DNA of 64,000 bases from positions 2,170,001 through 2,234,000 of the forward strand of contig JAXMCA010000002.1 in assembly GCA_046349595.1 (NCBI GenBank), read 5' to 3'. The stretch comes from JACRLW01 sp046349595. Its GTDB lineage: Bacteria; Planctomycetota; UBA1135; UBA2386. Position numbers and translations under genes: made by a program. This document shows positions 8,454 to 18,700 of this stretch, piece after piece (within the stretch, counting starts at the first letter, position 1; each line of letters opens with the position of its first letter). A model generated the notes under the pieces. It saw nothing but the letters and a program-made list of their open reading frames with translations. It was not told where the DNA came from and did not search any database.

Positions 8454-11400
8454 GTGAAGCCACGGGAAGCTTCGTTGCGGGTGCATGCACGGGAAGGCAT
8501 GCGTCTCTCTCTCTCTCTCTCTCTCTCCGCATTGCCGTTGAGCAATGCGTTCTCCGCCGCTGAGTTGCGGAGTCAGGCGCTCGGCGTGCAGCCGCACATG
8601 GCGCCGATCAACGCCGGAGCCTTGGCCGCGGGCTACAACCAACCCGGGCCGACGCCGCAGATGAACGTGCCCGACACGATCTGGAACAACGGCGAAGGCT
8701 TCCGCGCCAACTCGACCGCCGATGCCGACTACGGTGCGCACCTCGGGCAATGCGATCCGGGAGTCGAACTCGGAGACATCTTCGCGGTCGAGCAGACCAT
8801 CGGTGGTACGCCTGGTTGGCGGCAGGTAACCCACATCGACCAGAAGACCGGCGCCACGATGCATCTGTGGCGCTTCCGCGGCTATCTCCGCCCGGGGCAA
8901 CTCCTGCCCTATCCGACACCGCCATCGACGGGGCCGTGGACCATCAAGGATGCCGCCTTCGAACTGTTCCTCCCCGACCCCCTGCCCAGCACTACGCAGA
9001 TCCTCTTGTGGATCACGCCCTGGTCGACGACCGGCAAGCCGAGCCCGAGCGACGGTGGTCGCTTCGCCTATCCCGGAGTCAACCGCTACGACGGACTGGT
9101 GGGCAAGACGGTCGCGCTGAGTCCGTCTCCGCCCGACGACGACGGCATCATCGAACGTCACTCGGATCCGGCGATCCCGGTCCTCGCCGCCGCCTCGGGC
9201 ATCACGGTGATGTCGGGCTACATCGTGCCCCGCGTCTTCGGCCGCGCCGAGGTCTTCGAAGCGCAACGCATCCGCGAACTGCGCATGGCGATGCGTCTGA
9301 TGCTGATGGCGCCCACGACCGACTACCGGCATCCGCCCGGCTTGCCGTCGATGCCGAACCTCGCCACGGACGCGCCGCCTTGCATGCTGTCGAGCGGTTC
9401 CTTCGGGGGCCTCACGGCACCCGCGCTCTGTGTGCGCTACCCCAAGGAGTTCTGCGCCGCCACGGTCGAGGTCTTCGGCCCGTCACCACGCCGCGTGCTC
9501 GCCGACCAGTTCAACTTCGAGTACCTCGCCACGCGCACCGGCTTCTCGTCGTACGGCGGAGCCTACAGTCCGCACGACACGCTCGAGTGGGGCACCGCGT
9601 TCCGCTTCATGGACCAGACCCCGGGCAGTCCGGGCTGGGACTACTTCAATCTCTCACCGTTGATCCGCAAGCGGCGCGGCGAGCTGTACGCGGCGATGGC
9701 CTGGGTCTGTCAGGACGAGGACACCATCGGCCACGGCACCGACTGGATGTCCCTGCTGACCGGCACGCGCAACTACACGCCGCGATTCGCGAGCACCAGC
9801 GCGCCTCTCTTGTACTTCACCGCCGTCGACCGCCGCTGCCACGAGAGTGGCTGGCACACCACAGCGATCGGCGGTGTGGGCGGCGCCTGGCTCGGCCGCA
9901 GCGATGCGATCGAGATGGCGCCGGTGGCCTACACCAACTGGTCGAATCAGAACCCCGTGGTGCCACCCTTGATCCAGGACGACGGCAGCGAGGACAGCTA
10001 CGCCTGGGCGCTGGACCGTGCGCTCCCCGCCGACTACGTCCCGAACCCCGGCGACAAGCTGCTGCTCGACACCAGCTTCGGCTCGCCTGCGAGTCCGGGT
10101 CGCACCGAGGGCGCAGGCCTCGCACTCGGTCTCGACGAGTCGCTGCGCTTCGCCGATGTGCCGGGAGACGGCGGTGGCAAGTCGATCTTCACCGGCAGCG
10201 CCGATGGCGTCGTGACCCGCTTCGTGCTCAACAGTGCGACCAAGGCCTTCGACGTGGCTGCGCAATCGGTGCCGCTCGGCTTCGGTGCCTTCGCGCTCGC
10301 CGTGGGCGATCTGTCCGACGGCCACGCCGGTCTGGAGGTCGCCGTCGGCACCAAGGAGCACCTCTTCACGCTCGATGCCCTGACCCTGAGTGTGCTGAAC
10401 TGGCGCGAGGTGCCGCGCACCTTCGAGCACGCACGTCCGCGCCGCATGCAGATCGCCGATGTGTTCAGCGGCCCCGACTTCCCCGGCAAGGAGGTGATCA
10501 CGACCACCCTGATGGGGCATGTGCTGGTCTTCTCCGGCGACGGCTTCGGCGATCTGGTCGACTTTGGCGAGCCTGGAGTCCAGGATCTCGCGGTCCTCGA
10601 AGGTCATGTGAGCGCGGCGTCCACCACCACCTCGAACACGCCGATCCTGCTGCTCTCGCATCGCGGCCACCTGGCGCATGTGACGCTCAACAAGGTGGCG
10701 GATCCGACCCAGCGCAATCCCGGCCCGGCAGAGCTGCAGGCCTGGACCGCTGGCGAGGAGGGGACGCCCATGGACCTCGAGATCGTGTCGGCACCGGTGG
10801 GAGGCGGGCCGGTCGCGGTCGCGCTCTATGCGCACCAGGGAACCGACGGAACCAACGACGTCCCGCAGATCCGCTGCTTCGATGCCTTGACCATGCACCC
10901 GACCTCGATGGCGACCCACGGCATTCCGCCGAGCCTGGGTTGGTTCGAACTCGGAACCCTGGGGCGCGATGTCCTCGCGGCCGACCTCGCCCCGGTGCAT
11001 CTCAGCAGCGGCGCGCTCGCCGGCTTCGTGGTGATGCTGAGTGCGCGCATCGTGTGGGTGCCGATCAACGGCTCCCAACCCCAGCAGCCTGCAGGTTACA
11101 AGCTCGACGGCTTCGCGCCCGCTTCGCGTGCCATCGCGGTGACCACCGCGGACATCGCCACGCGCAGCGGCGGCGAGACCTACAAGGAGGAGATCATCCT
11201 CTCCACGCTCGGCGGACATGTCGTCTGGTTCCACCTGGAGGACATGCTGGCCAACGGTCCGAGCGTGTACCTCGACTTCGTCGGCACCCCGCCGCCGCCA
11301 CCGATTCCACTCGGCGTGATCCCCTTCACCAACCGCAACTCGGCAGGGCAGTGGGGGCTGCTCGCCCACGACGAGGGCAACGGCACTCATCTCTTCGGCG

Positions 11401-12728
11401 CCAACCAGTCGGGTGGGCTCTACGAGACCGATCCCGCGAGCGGACTGAGCGTCATGCGGGATGTGTTCCGGGAAGCCGGGACGGAGGTGGTTCCGGGGTT
11501 GACCAATGCTCCGAGCACGGTCACGGCGCCGATCCGCGATCTCGTGCAGATCGGGGCAGGCGTGCAGCAGGGCACTGGCACGGTCGAAGCCACGATGCTC
11601 GGTACGACCACCACCGGGTCTGGTCTTCGCTGGCTCCAGACCAGACCTTGGCAAGATGCCATCAACGATGTCCTGAGACCGGTTTGGTTCCAGGATCACA
11701 CGGAGATCAACGGCATTGTCTACAACACCGAGGCGCGGATGCCCGTGATCAACGGCTTCGCTGCCCTGATCGGCGCGGGCGACGCCATCGCGACGGGTTC
11801 GCCGATCGCGGGCGCCACTCGTCAGCTCCATTGGTGGGGCGGCGATTTCGACGACTTCACGAATCTGATCCAGGGTGCCTACTTCGATGCCACGCACGTG
11901 ATCGACAACTGGTACTCGACGAGGAACGTGCCGGGGGGTGTGCCGCCGGTCCCGCCGCAGCAGAACTGGACGGGTCGCACCAGTGGCGACTGCAAGGACC
12001 TGCGCAACGAGATTCGTCAGTGGGCTCAGATCAACAACATGCAGTCGCTGCGCCTCGGCACCGATGCCTTCGGCACCGTGGTCGTGGCCAGCACTGAGGG
12101 AGGGAGCGTGGTCCTGCTCCGTCCCGGACGCGATGCCGGGCAAGCGGGTCAGGACTACGGCACGATCCTCTGGGACAGCGCCGATCCGCAGACTCCCGCT
12201 GACGAGGGCATGAACGGCATGGGCCTCGCCGTCCGCGCGGTGCCCAACGATCCGAGTCACTCCCTCGACATCTTCCTCGGTGTCGGGGTCACGCATCTCG
12301 ATCCCCAGCACTGGCTCAACGGCAGCGGTCCGGGAAACCTGACTGGCGGCATCGCCTGGTACCGGTGGACCGGCAGTTCAGCGACCAGCGGCACCATGGT
12401 CCGCATCGGGCTTCTGAATCTCGATTCGAACTCGGGGAACCCCATCGGTGCCCGGGGCGGCTTCGGTGTGTGCGGTCTGGCGATCGGCGATGTGATCTCC
12501 ACGCAGGCCGGAGACGAACTGGTCGCGACCACGCTGGAGGGCGACCTCTTCGTCTTCACCATTCCCACCAGCGGGATGCTGAGCCCCGGGAACATCCTGC
12601 ATCGGGCCTGGGCACGCGGTGCGTTGGGCGTCAACAATGGCATCGCCATCTTCGATTCGAACAACGACGGCAAGAAGGAGCTCTTCATCGCCGGTTCGCT
12701 CGGCATCTGGAAGTGGAGGCAACCATGA
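8454..12728 (+). CDS. Giant exported beta-propeller/VCBS-like protein with SSR in its signal region
   Basis: The protein has 1424 residues from GTG 8454, which follows a perfect AGGAGG. The N-terminus is basic and then carries an alternating Leu-Ser hydrophobic stretch encoded by a (TC)12 tract, followed by a possible cleavage site AFSA. The first 500 residues contain no recognised enzyme motif but look extracellular (rich in Gly, Pro, Trp and Asn). From about residue 540 on there are repeated FG-GAP/VCBS-like strands of the type FADVPGDGGGKSIFTGSADG and IADVFSGPDFPGKEVITTT. The last one is FDSNNDGKKELFIAGSLGIW at the C-terminus. The architecture suggests a large secreted or surface propeller. 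The stop codon overlaps the next start (ATGA), so the two are translated together. Slippage in the TC tract would truncate it. Confidence 0.75.
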   Translation: MKPREASLRVHAREGMRLSLSLSLSALPLSNAFSAAELRSQALGVQPHMAPINAGALAAGYNQPGPTPQMNVPDTIWNNGEGFRANSTADADYGAHLGQCDPGVELGDIFAVEQTIGGTPGWRQVTHIDQKTGATMHLWRFRGYLRPGQLLPYPTPPSTGPWTIKDAAFELFLPDPLPSTTQILLWITPWSTTGKPSPSDGGRFAYPGVNRYDGLVGKTVALSPSPPDDDGIIERHSDPAIPVLAAASGITVMSGYIVPRVFGRAEVFEAQRIRELRMAMRLMLMAPTTDYRHPPGLPSMPNLATDAPPCMLSSGSFGGLTAPALCVRYPKEFCAATVEVFGPSPRRVLADQFNFEYLATRTGFSSYGGAYSPHDTLEWGTAFRFMDQTPGSPGWDYFNLSPLIRKRRGELYAAMAWVCQDEDTIGHGTDWMSLLTGTRNYTPRFASTSAPLLYFTAVDRRCHESGWHTTAIGGVGGAWLGRSDAIEMAPVAYTNWSNQNPVVPPLIQDDGSEDSYAWALDRALPADYVPNPGDKLLLDTSFGSPASPGRTEGAGLALGLDESLRFADVPGDGGGKSIFTGSADGVVTRFVLNSATKAFDVAAQSVPLGFGAFALAVGDLSDGHAGLEVAVGTKEHLFTLDALTLSVLNWREVPRTFEHARPRRMQIADVFSGPDFPGKEVITTTLMGHVLVFSGDGFGDLVDFGEPGVQDLAVLEGHVSAASTTTSNTPILLLSHRGHLAHVTLNKVADPTQRNPGPAELQAWTAGEEGTPMDLEIVSAPVGGGPVAVALYAHQGTDGTNDVPQIRCFDALTMHPTSMATHGIPPSLGWFELGTLGRDVLAADLAPVHLSSGALAGFVVMLSARIVWVPINGSQPQQPAGYKLDGFAPASRAIAVTTADIATRSGGETYKEEIILSTLGGHVVWFHLEDMLANGPSVYLDFVGTPPPPPIPLGVIPFTNRNSAGQWGLLAHDEGNGTHLFGANQSGGLYETDPASGLSVMRDVFREAGTEVVPGLTNAPSTVTAPIRDLVQIGAGVQQGTGTVEATMLGTTTTGSGLRWLQTRPWQDAINDVLRPVWFQDHTEINGIVYNTEARMPVINGFAALIGAGDAIATGSPIAGATRQLHWWGGDFDDFTNLIQGAYFDATHVIDNWYSTRNVPGGVPPVPPQQNWTGRTSGDCKDLRNEIRQWAQINNMQSLRLGTDAFGTVVVASTEGGSVVLLRPGRDAGQAGQDYGTILWDSADPQTPADEGMNGMGLAVRAVPNDPSHSLDIFLGVGVTHLDPQHWLNGSGPGNLTGGIAWYRWTGSSATSGTMVRIGLLNLDSNSGNPIGARGGFGVCGLAIGDVISTQAGDELVATTLEGDLFVFTIPTSGMLSPGNILHRAWARGALGVNNGIAIFDSNNDGKKELFIAGSLGIWKWRQP
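8504..8527 (+). repeat. (TC)12 dinucleotide repeat inside the signal-peptide coding region
   Basis: Twelve uninterrupted TC units encode alternating Leu and Ser just after the candidate ATG 8499. Gain or loss of one unit changes the reading frame of the 1424-residue gene, which is the classic structure of a phase-variable contingency locus. No other dinucleotide tract of this length is visible in the window. Confidence 0.9.
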
Positions 12729-14023
12729 GCCTGCAACTCGAGACTTCGATCGACTCGATCTGCGTCCGCGTGCTTGACTGCCTACTTCGGTGGGCGCATC
12801 GCCTCGCGCTTTTCTGTGGCATCGCATGGATCGCCGCTGAGGCGCTTCCTGCCCAACGCACTTGGGTGGTCGACGACACGATGGCTGTGGGAGCCGACTT
12901 CCCCGACTTCGTGTCGGCGTACGCGGCGTCAGCCGCCGACGATCGGATCCAGGTGCGAAGGGGATCCGGGGCAGGCTACGCCTTGCCGGCGCGGATCGAC
13001 CGCGCGATCCGCATCCTCGGTCTTGGCCTACCCAAACCGCTCCTGCTGTATCGCGACACGATCATCTCGTGTCCCGCGAACACGGTCACGGTGATCGACA
13101 ACTTCGAGATCCGCAGCGGTACGAGCAGCGGATGGGTGACATCTGTCGCCAACAGTGATGGGCTCGTGATCCTGTCGCGGTTGGACTATCCGGGCTCGAT
13201 GCGGATTCCGATCACGCCCTATCACGCTCGACGTTGCGTGATGGTGGACTGCTCGGTGATGGCGCCCGTCGCGGCGGTCGCTTCCTACACCTCGCGGATC
13301 TGGATCCTGAACTGTGTAACGCGGACGGCTTCAGCGTCGGATCCCAACCGGAATGGGAATCTCGATGTCAAACAAGGCAGCTTCCTCACCGTGGTCGGCG
13401 GTCAACACCAAGGCGGCGATGGTCTGGGCGACTGCTATCCGCTGAGTCCGGGCTTCCTGGGTGAAGCAGCGATCTACGCCGGTCAGGGACCCGCGGTGGT
13501 CTCTGGCCCGGCAAGACTCGTGGGAGGGCTGATTGAGGCTAGAAACCCGGTGTGTGGCGCCGGGTCGTCGCAGGGGCGTGTGCGTGCGGTCAGTTCGACC
13601 TGCGCTCCCGGCATCAGCGGCACTGTGATCGACCCGATGGTCGTGATGGATTCTGGCGGGCCGTCACCCGGCTGCATTCTGAACCAGATCCGCGAGATGC
13701 CCGCGGTGATTCCCGCGCCCGCGGTGCGGGGTCAGCCGCAGAACATCGAAACCTGGGGCCCGACGGGCAGCATCGTGGCGGTGTTCGCGAGCTTCATGAC
13801 GCCCTTCGATCCGATCGTGTTGCCGATCGGTGACGTGTGGCTGGATCCCTCGCTGACCTTGCACGTGGCGAGCGGTGCGGTCGACTCGCAGCGCCACGTG
13901 CGCTTCACGACCACGATCCCGTCCTGGCTCGAGATCGGCGAGGTTCTGGTCTACCAGGCGGTCTCGCTCTCCCCGCAGAGCCTGTTCGAGATCAGCGCTC
14001 CGGGGATCGCGGTGGTGCACTGA
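12725..14023 (+). CDS. Exported right-handed beta-helix protein with the shared C-terminal domain
   Basis: The protein has 432 residues. ATG 12725 overlaps the stop of the large upstream gene (ATGA), which indicates translational coupling. A basic, Trp-containing leader is followed by a hydrophobic helix and cleavage before Gln (LPAQ). The mature protein opens with the TWVVDD...DFPDFVSAYAAS...IQVRRG pattern typical of secreted parallel beta-helix proteins. There, an opening strand is followed by a bulk-flow list of strands. The last 90 residues (from about GSIVAVFASF to the C-terminus) match the recurring exported C-terminal domain of this window. I cannot assign a substrate or ligand. Its pairing with the propeller protein suggests they form one extracellular structure. 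Confidence 0.7.
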   Translation: MSLQLETSIDSICVRVLDCLLRWAHRLALFCGIAWIAAEALPAQRTWVVDDTMAVGADFPDFVSAYAASAADDRIQVRRGSGAGYALPARIDRAIRILGLGLPKPLLLYRDTIISCPANTVTVIDNFEIRSGTSSGWVTSVANSDGLVILSRLDYPGSMRIPITPYHARRCVMVDCSVMAPVAAVASYTSRIWILNCVTRTASASDPNRNGNLDVKQGSFLTVVGGQHQGGDGLGDCYPLSPGFLGEAAIYAGQGPAVVSGPARLVGGLIEARNPVCGAGSSQGRVRAVSSTCAPGISGTVIDPMVVMDSGGPSPGCILNQIREMPAVIPAPAVRGQPQNIETWGPTGSIVAVFASFMTPFDPIVLPIGDVWLDPSLTLHVASGAVDSQRHVRFTTTIPSWLEIGEVLVYQAVSLSPQSLFEISAPGIAVVH

Positions 14024-14167
14024 TCTACGACTCCGGAGGATTCGCGCGGCACGCGCGGATTCTCGTGAGCAGTCGATGCCAGCAGGACCGACCGCGCGGC
14101 CGAGTGCCTCGGGGTGCGGTGAGCGAAGTGAGCCGCACCCCTTCGGTTGCGGCAGGAGGCCGCGCTG
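14021..14167 (+). repeat. Dispersed 147-bp hairpin element, copy 1
   Basis: It begins with the TGA stop of the upstream gene and ends 92 bp before the stop of the convergent sulfatase. It differs from copy 2 (55714-55860) at only six positions, with no gaps. Two nested perfect stems are visible: 14094-14101 with 14158-14165 (8 bp, GCGCGGCC) and 14111-14119 with 14133-14141 (9 bp, GGGGTGCGG). All six differences fall outside both stems. It could be a bidirectional terminator, a REP/MITE-like element, or both. Confidence 0.85.
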
Positions 14168-14258
14168 TGATCCACGAGGTGATCACCGGCGACCTCGCCG
14201 CGCCAGCCGCGTCGATCACCTCGGCGCGGTCGTGAGCTACCGCAGAGACGATCCTGAG

Positions 14259-15707
14259 TCAGTGTCTCTGCGCGCGGATCGCATCGAGTCGCGCGCGCAG
14301 GCGAGCGACGACCGCGGGCTGCGTGGCGAAGAGGTCGTGCTCCTGATGCGGGTCGGTCGCGAGGTCGTAGAGCTGGCCGTCGACGCCGTCCTGACCCGGC
14401 TTGACGCGCGCCGGCGCGGTGAAGCCGCCGGAGCCGAGGCCCTCGACGAAGACCCAGTTCCCCGCGCGCAGTCCGAACATGCCGTCGCCGGAGTGGAGCA
14501 CGACGTCGTCGCGGGCGTGCGCGTCCGCGTCGCGCAGCACGGCGGCGAAGCTGACGCCGTCGGGCGAGGCGCCGTCGGCGAGCGGAGTGGCGGTCATGGC
14601 GGCGCAGGTCGGAAGCAGGTCGACCAGGGACACCAGCGCGTCGGTGGTGCTGCCGGCGGCGATGTGCCCGGGCCAGCGCACCAGCAGCGGGATGCGGTGA
14701 CCGGCTTCGTGGACGTCGGCCTTCATGCCGCGGCGGCCGTCGTGGGCGTCGTGGCCGAAGTCGTGGACGTCCTTGTGTCGCCAGTGCGCGCCGTTGTCGG
14801 AGGTGACGATCAGCAGCGTGTCGTCGCGCGCGCCGATCGCGTCGAGTGCATCGAGCACGCGGCCGATCTCGGTGTCGACCTGCGCGACGAAGTCGCCGTA
14901 CCAGCCGGCCCGGCTCGTGCCCTGGTGCGCCGCGTCGGGGACCCAGGGCGTGTGGGGCGCGGTCAGCGGCAGGTAGAGGAAGAAGGGTCGTGCGCCGTCG
15001 CGCTGCGCGTGGACGAAGTCGACCGCGGCGGTGCAGGTCTGGTGCAGCACCTCGTCGATGTGGAAGTCGGGTGCGATCGGGCCCTCGCGCCAGAAGCCCT
15101 CTCCGCCGTCCCAGCGCCGCTTGCTGCCGGGAGTGTGTGCGGTCGCTGCGATGACCACTGTGCCGTTCTCGACCCACAGGTAGGGCGGCATGTCGAGCGA
15201 GGCGGGGATCACGCGCGAGACGTCGAAGCCGACGGTGTGCGGGCCGGCGTCGAAGGCTGCGCTGTAGTCGGCCTCGAGATCCGGCCGCGCGGGATCGAAG
15301 GCGCCGAGCCCGAGGTGCCACTTGCCGAAGCAGGCGGTGACGTAGCCGGCGTCGTGCAGCGTCGAGGCGAGCGTGGGGCGGCCCGGTTCGATCAGCAGGC
15401 GCGAGTCGCCATTCAACACCCAGCTCTTCATGCGTGTGCGCCACGCATAGCGACCGGTGAGCAGTCCGTAGCGCGTCGGCGAGCACACGGCGGACGGCGA
15501 GTGCGCGTCGAGGAAGCGCATGCTCTCCGCGGCGACACGGTCGAGCACCGGCGTGGGGGCCTTCGAATCCGCGTTGTAGCAGTGCAGGTCACCTGCACCG
15601 AGGTCGTCGGCGAGAACGATCACCACGTTGAGCCGAGGCGCGTGTGCGGACTGCGACGCACACGCGGCCAGCGCGGCGCACAGGGCGAAGACGCACCGCG
15701 TTCTCAC
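14259..15707 (-). CDS. Sulfatase (formylglycine-dependent), predicted lipoprotein
   Basis: The protein has 482 residues from GTG 15707, which overlaps the end of the mutase gene (ATGTGA). The leader MRTRCVFALCAALAAC has a lipobox (LAAC), so the enzyme should be lipid-anchored outside the cytoplasm. The alkaline-phosphatase-fold sulfatase signatures are intact. An N-terminal ADD metal-binding pair is followed by C75-S-P-T-R, whose Cys must be converted to formylglycine, then by GKWHLG and a DNGAH loop. It should remove sulfate from a sulfated carbohydrate or other ester. No formylglycine-generating enzyme lies in the window. Overlap with a central-metabolism mutase is an unusual pairing and may reflect compaction only. 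The 3' end faces the hairpin repeat. Confidence 0.92.
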   Translation of the reverse strand: MRTRCVFALCAALAACASQSAHAPRLNVVIVLADDLGAGDLHCYNADSKAPTPVLDRVAAESMRFLDAHSPSAVCSPTRYGLLTGRYAWRTRMKSWVLNGDSRLLIEPGRPTLASTLHDAGYVTACFGKWHLGLGAFDPARPDLEADYSAAFDAGPHTVGFDVSRVIPASLDMPPYLWVENGTVVIAATAHTPGSKRRWDGGEGFWREGPIAPDFHIDEVLHQTCTAAVDFVHAQRDGARPFFLYLPLTAPHTPWVPDAAHQGTSRAGWYGDFVAQVDTEIGRVLDALDAIGARDDTLLIVTSDNGAHWRHKDVHDFGHDAHDGRRGMKADVHEAGHRIPLLVRWPGHIAAGSTTDALVSLVDLLPTCAAMTATPLADGASPDGVSFAAVLRDADAHARDDVVLHSGDGMFGLRAGNWVFVEGLGSGGFTAPARVKPGQDGVDGQLYDLATDPHQEHDLFATQPAVVARLRARLDAIRAQRH

Positions 15708-18700
15708 ATGTTCCGCCGGTAGCGACCACCGACCGCGTAGAGCGCGTCCGTCATCTGGCCGAGTGAACAGACCTTCGCCGCTTCCATCAGCTCGGCGAAC
15801 ACGTTGCCTCCGGCGAGCGCGGTGTCCTGCAGACGTTGCAGCGCCGCCGGGGCGCGCGAGCGATTGCGCGCGTGGAAGGCCTGCAGCGCGGCGATCTGCG
15901 TGTCCTTCTCGGCCTCGGTGCTGCGCATCACGTCGAGCGGGCGCTGGATCGGCGAGCCGTCGCTGCTCAGGAAGGTGTTGACGCCCACGATCGGCAGCTC
16001 GCCGGTCGACTTGAGCGTTTCGTAGTACATCGACTCCTCCTGGATCTTCCCGCGCTGGTACATGGTCTCCATCGCGCCGAGCACACCACCGCGTTCGGTG
16101 AGCCGCTCGAACTCGAGGTAGACGGCCTCTTCGACCAGGTCGGTCAGCTCCTCGACGATGAAGCTGCCCTGCAGCGGGTTCTCGTTGCGCGCCATGCCCA
16201 GCTCGCGATTGATGATGAGCTGGATCGCCATCGCGCGGCGCACCGACTCCTCGGTCGGCGTGGTGATCGCCTCGTCGTAGGCGTTGGTGTGCAGGCTCTG
16301 GCAGTTGTCGTAGATCGCGTAGAGCGCCTGCAGCGTGGTGCGGATGTCGTTGAACGAGATCTCCTGCGCGTGCAGCGAGCGGCCGCTGGTCTGGATGTGG
16401 TACTTGAGCTTCTGGCTGCGCTCGTTGGCGCCGTAGCGCAGCTTCATCGCCTTGGCCCAGATGCGGCGCGCCACGCGGCCGATCACCGCGTACTCGGGAT
16501 CGAGTCCGTTGCTGAAGAAGAAGCTCAGGTTCGGCGCGAAGTCGTCGATGTGCATCCCTCGCGCGAGGTAGTACTCGACGTAGGTGAAGCCGTTGCTCAG
16601 CGTGAAGGCGAGCTGCGAGATCGGGTTCGCGCCGGCCTCCGCGATGTGGTAGCCGGAGATCGACACCGAGTAGAAGTTGCGGACGTCGTTCTCGACGAAG
16701 AACTTCTGGACGTCGCCCATCATCCGCAGCGCGAATTCCGTCGAGAAGATGCAGGTGTTCTGCGCCTGGTCCTCCTTGAGGATGTCGGCCTGCACGGTGC
16801 CGCGCACGGTGCACAGGGTCTCCCTGCGGATGCGCGCATAGACCTCGGGCGGCACCACCTCGTCGCCGGACACGCCGAGCAGGCGGAGGCCGAGACCATC
16901 GTGGCCGCGCGGCAGCTCGGTCCCGTAGTGCGGGCGCGGCACGCCGCGCTCGGCGTACAGCGCGTCGATGCGTTGCTGCGCGGCGGCGTCACCGGACTGC
17001 GAAGCGATCCAGCGCTCGCACTGCTGATCGATCGCCGCGTTGAGGAAGAAGGCGAGCATCATCGGCGCGGGGCCGTTGATGGTCATCGACACCGAGGTCG
17101 CGGCGTCGCAGAGGTCGAATCCGGAGTAGAGCTTCTTCGCGTCGTCGACCGTGCAGATCGACACGCCGGCATTGCCGACCTTGCCGAACACGTCCGGTCG
17201 CGGTCCCGGGTCCTCGCCGTAGAGCGTGACCGAGTCGAAGGCCGTCGACAGGCGCTTGGCCGGCTGCTCGAAGGCGACGTAGTGGAAGCGGCGGTTGGTG
17301 CGCTCCGGGCCACCTTCGCCCGCGAACATGCGGGTCGGGTCTTCGGCGGTGCGCTTGAAGGGGAACACGCCGGCCGCGAAGGGGAAGCTGCCGGGGACGT
17401 TCTCGGTCAACAGCCAGCGCAGGCGATCGCCGTGGCCGAGGAAGCGCGGCGTCGCGACCTTGCGGATGGTCAGTCCGGACAGCGTCTTGTGCGTCTGCGG
17501 CACACGCAGCTTGCGGCCGCGCACCTCGTATTCGTACTCGTCGCCGGTGAAGGAGTGCAGCAGCTCGTCCCAGCCAGCCAGCATCGCGCGGCACTCGGGG
17601 GCGAGTCGCTCGCGCAGGGCATCGCGCTTCGCGATCAGTGCAGCGGGAGTGTCGTCGCCGAGTTCCGCGATGCTCTGCTCCAGCGCCTGCAGTCGCTGTG
17701 CGAACTCCGCCTGCTCCTGCGCCCAGTCACCGTAGGCGCGATTGCGTTCGGCGATCTCCGCGAGGTAGCGCGTACGCTCGGCGGGGACGATGGTCGCCCG
17801 GCACGGTTCGCCGCCTTGGGGCAGGCTGCGCGGTGCGAGGCCGGGGTGACCTTCGGCGAGGCGCGAGACCAGCGCGCCGAACAGCGCATTGGTGCCCGGA
17901 TCGTTGAAGTGCGACGCCATGGTGCCGAACACCGGCATGCTGTCGGACGGCACCTCGAAGCGGTTGCGGTTGCGCTGGTACTGCTTGCGCACGTCGCGCA
18001 ATGCATCGAGCGCGCCGCGGCGGTCGAACTTGTTGATCGCCACGAAGTCCGCGAAGTCGAGCATGTCGATCTTCTCGAGCTGCGTGGCCGCGCCGTACTC
18101 CGGCGTCATCACGTAGAGCGCGACGTCGGAGTGCTCGACGATCTCGGTGTCGGACTGTCCGATCCCGGAGCTCTCGAGCAGCACGAGGTCGAAGCCGCAG
18201 CGCTTCAGCAGCGTGAGCGCCTGCTTCGCAGCTTCGGCCAGCGAGAGGTGCGCGCGGCGCGTGGCCATCGACCGCATGAAGGCCCGCTCGTCGTGGATCG
18301 AGTTCATGCGGATGCGGTCGCCGAGCAGCGCACCGCCGGTCTTGCGGCGGGTCGGGTCGATCGACAGCACCGCGATGCGACGGCCGGGGCAGAAGCGCAG
18401 GAAGCGCTGCACCAGCTCGTCGATCAGCGACGACTTGCCCGCGCCGCCGGTCCCGGTCACGCCCAGGACCGGCGGGGCGATCCCGGGCTCCGGGAGGCGG
18501 GCCAGCAGGGCGTCGAGGGCCTGCGGATCGTTCTCCGCGAGCGACAACGCGCGGGCGAGCGCCAGCTTGTCGCCGCTTCGCAGCGCAGCCTCGTCGATCT
18601 GGGTCGGCGGCTCGAAGTCGCAGCGCCGCAGCATGTCCTCGACCATGCCCGACAGGCCGAGCGCGCGGCCGTCGTCCGGCGAGTAGATGCGCTCGATCCC

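Noticed and set aside
9654..12311. Minus-strand open frame of about 885 codons within the giant exported protein
   Set aside because: Overlaps a well-supported gene with a strong ribosome site; no recognisable domain.
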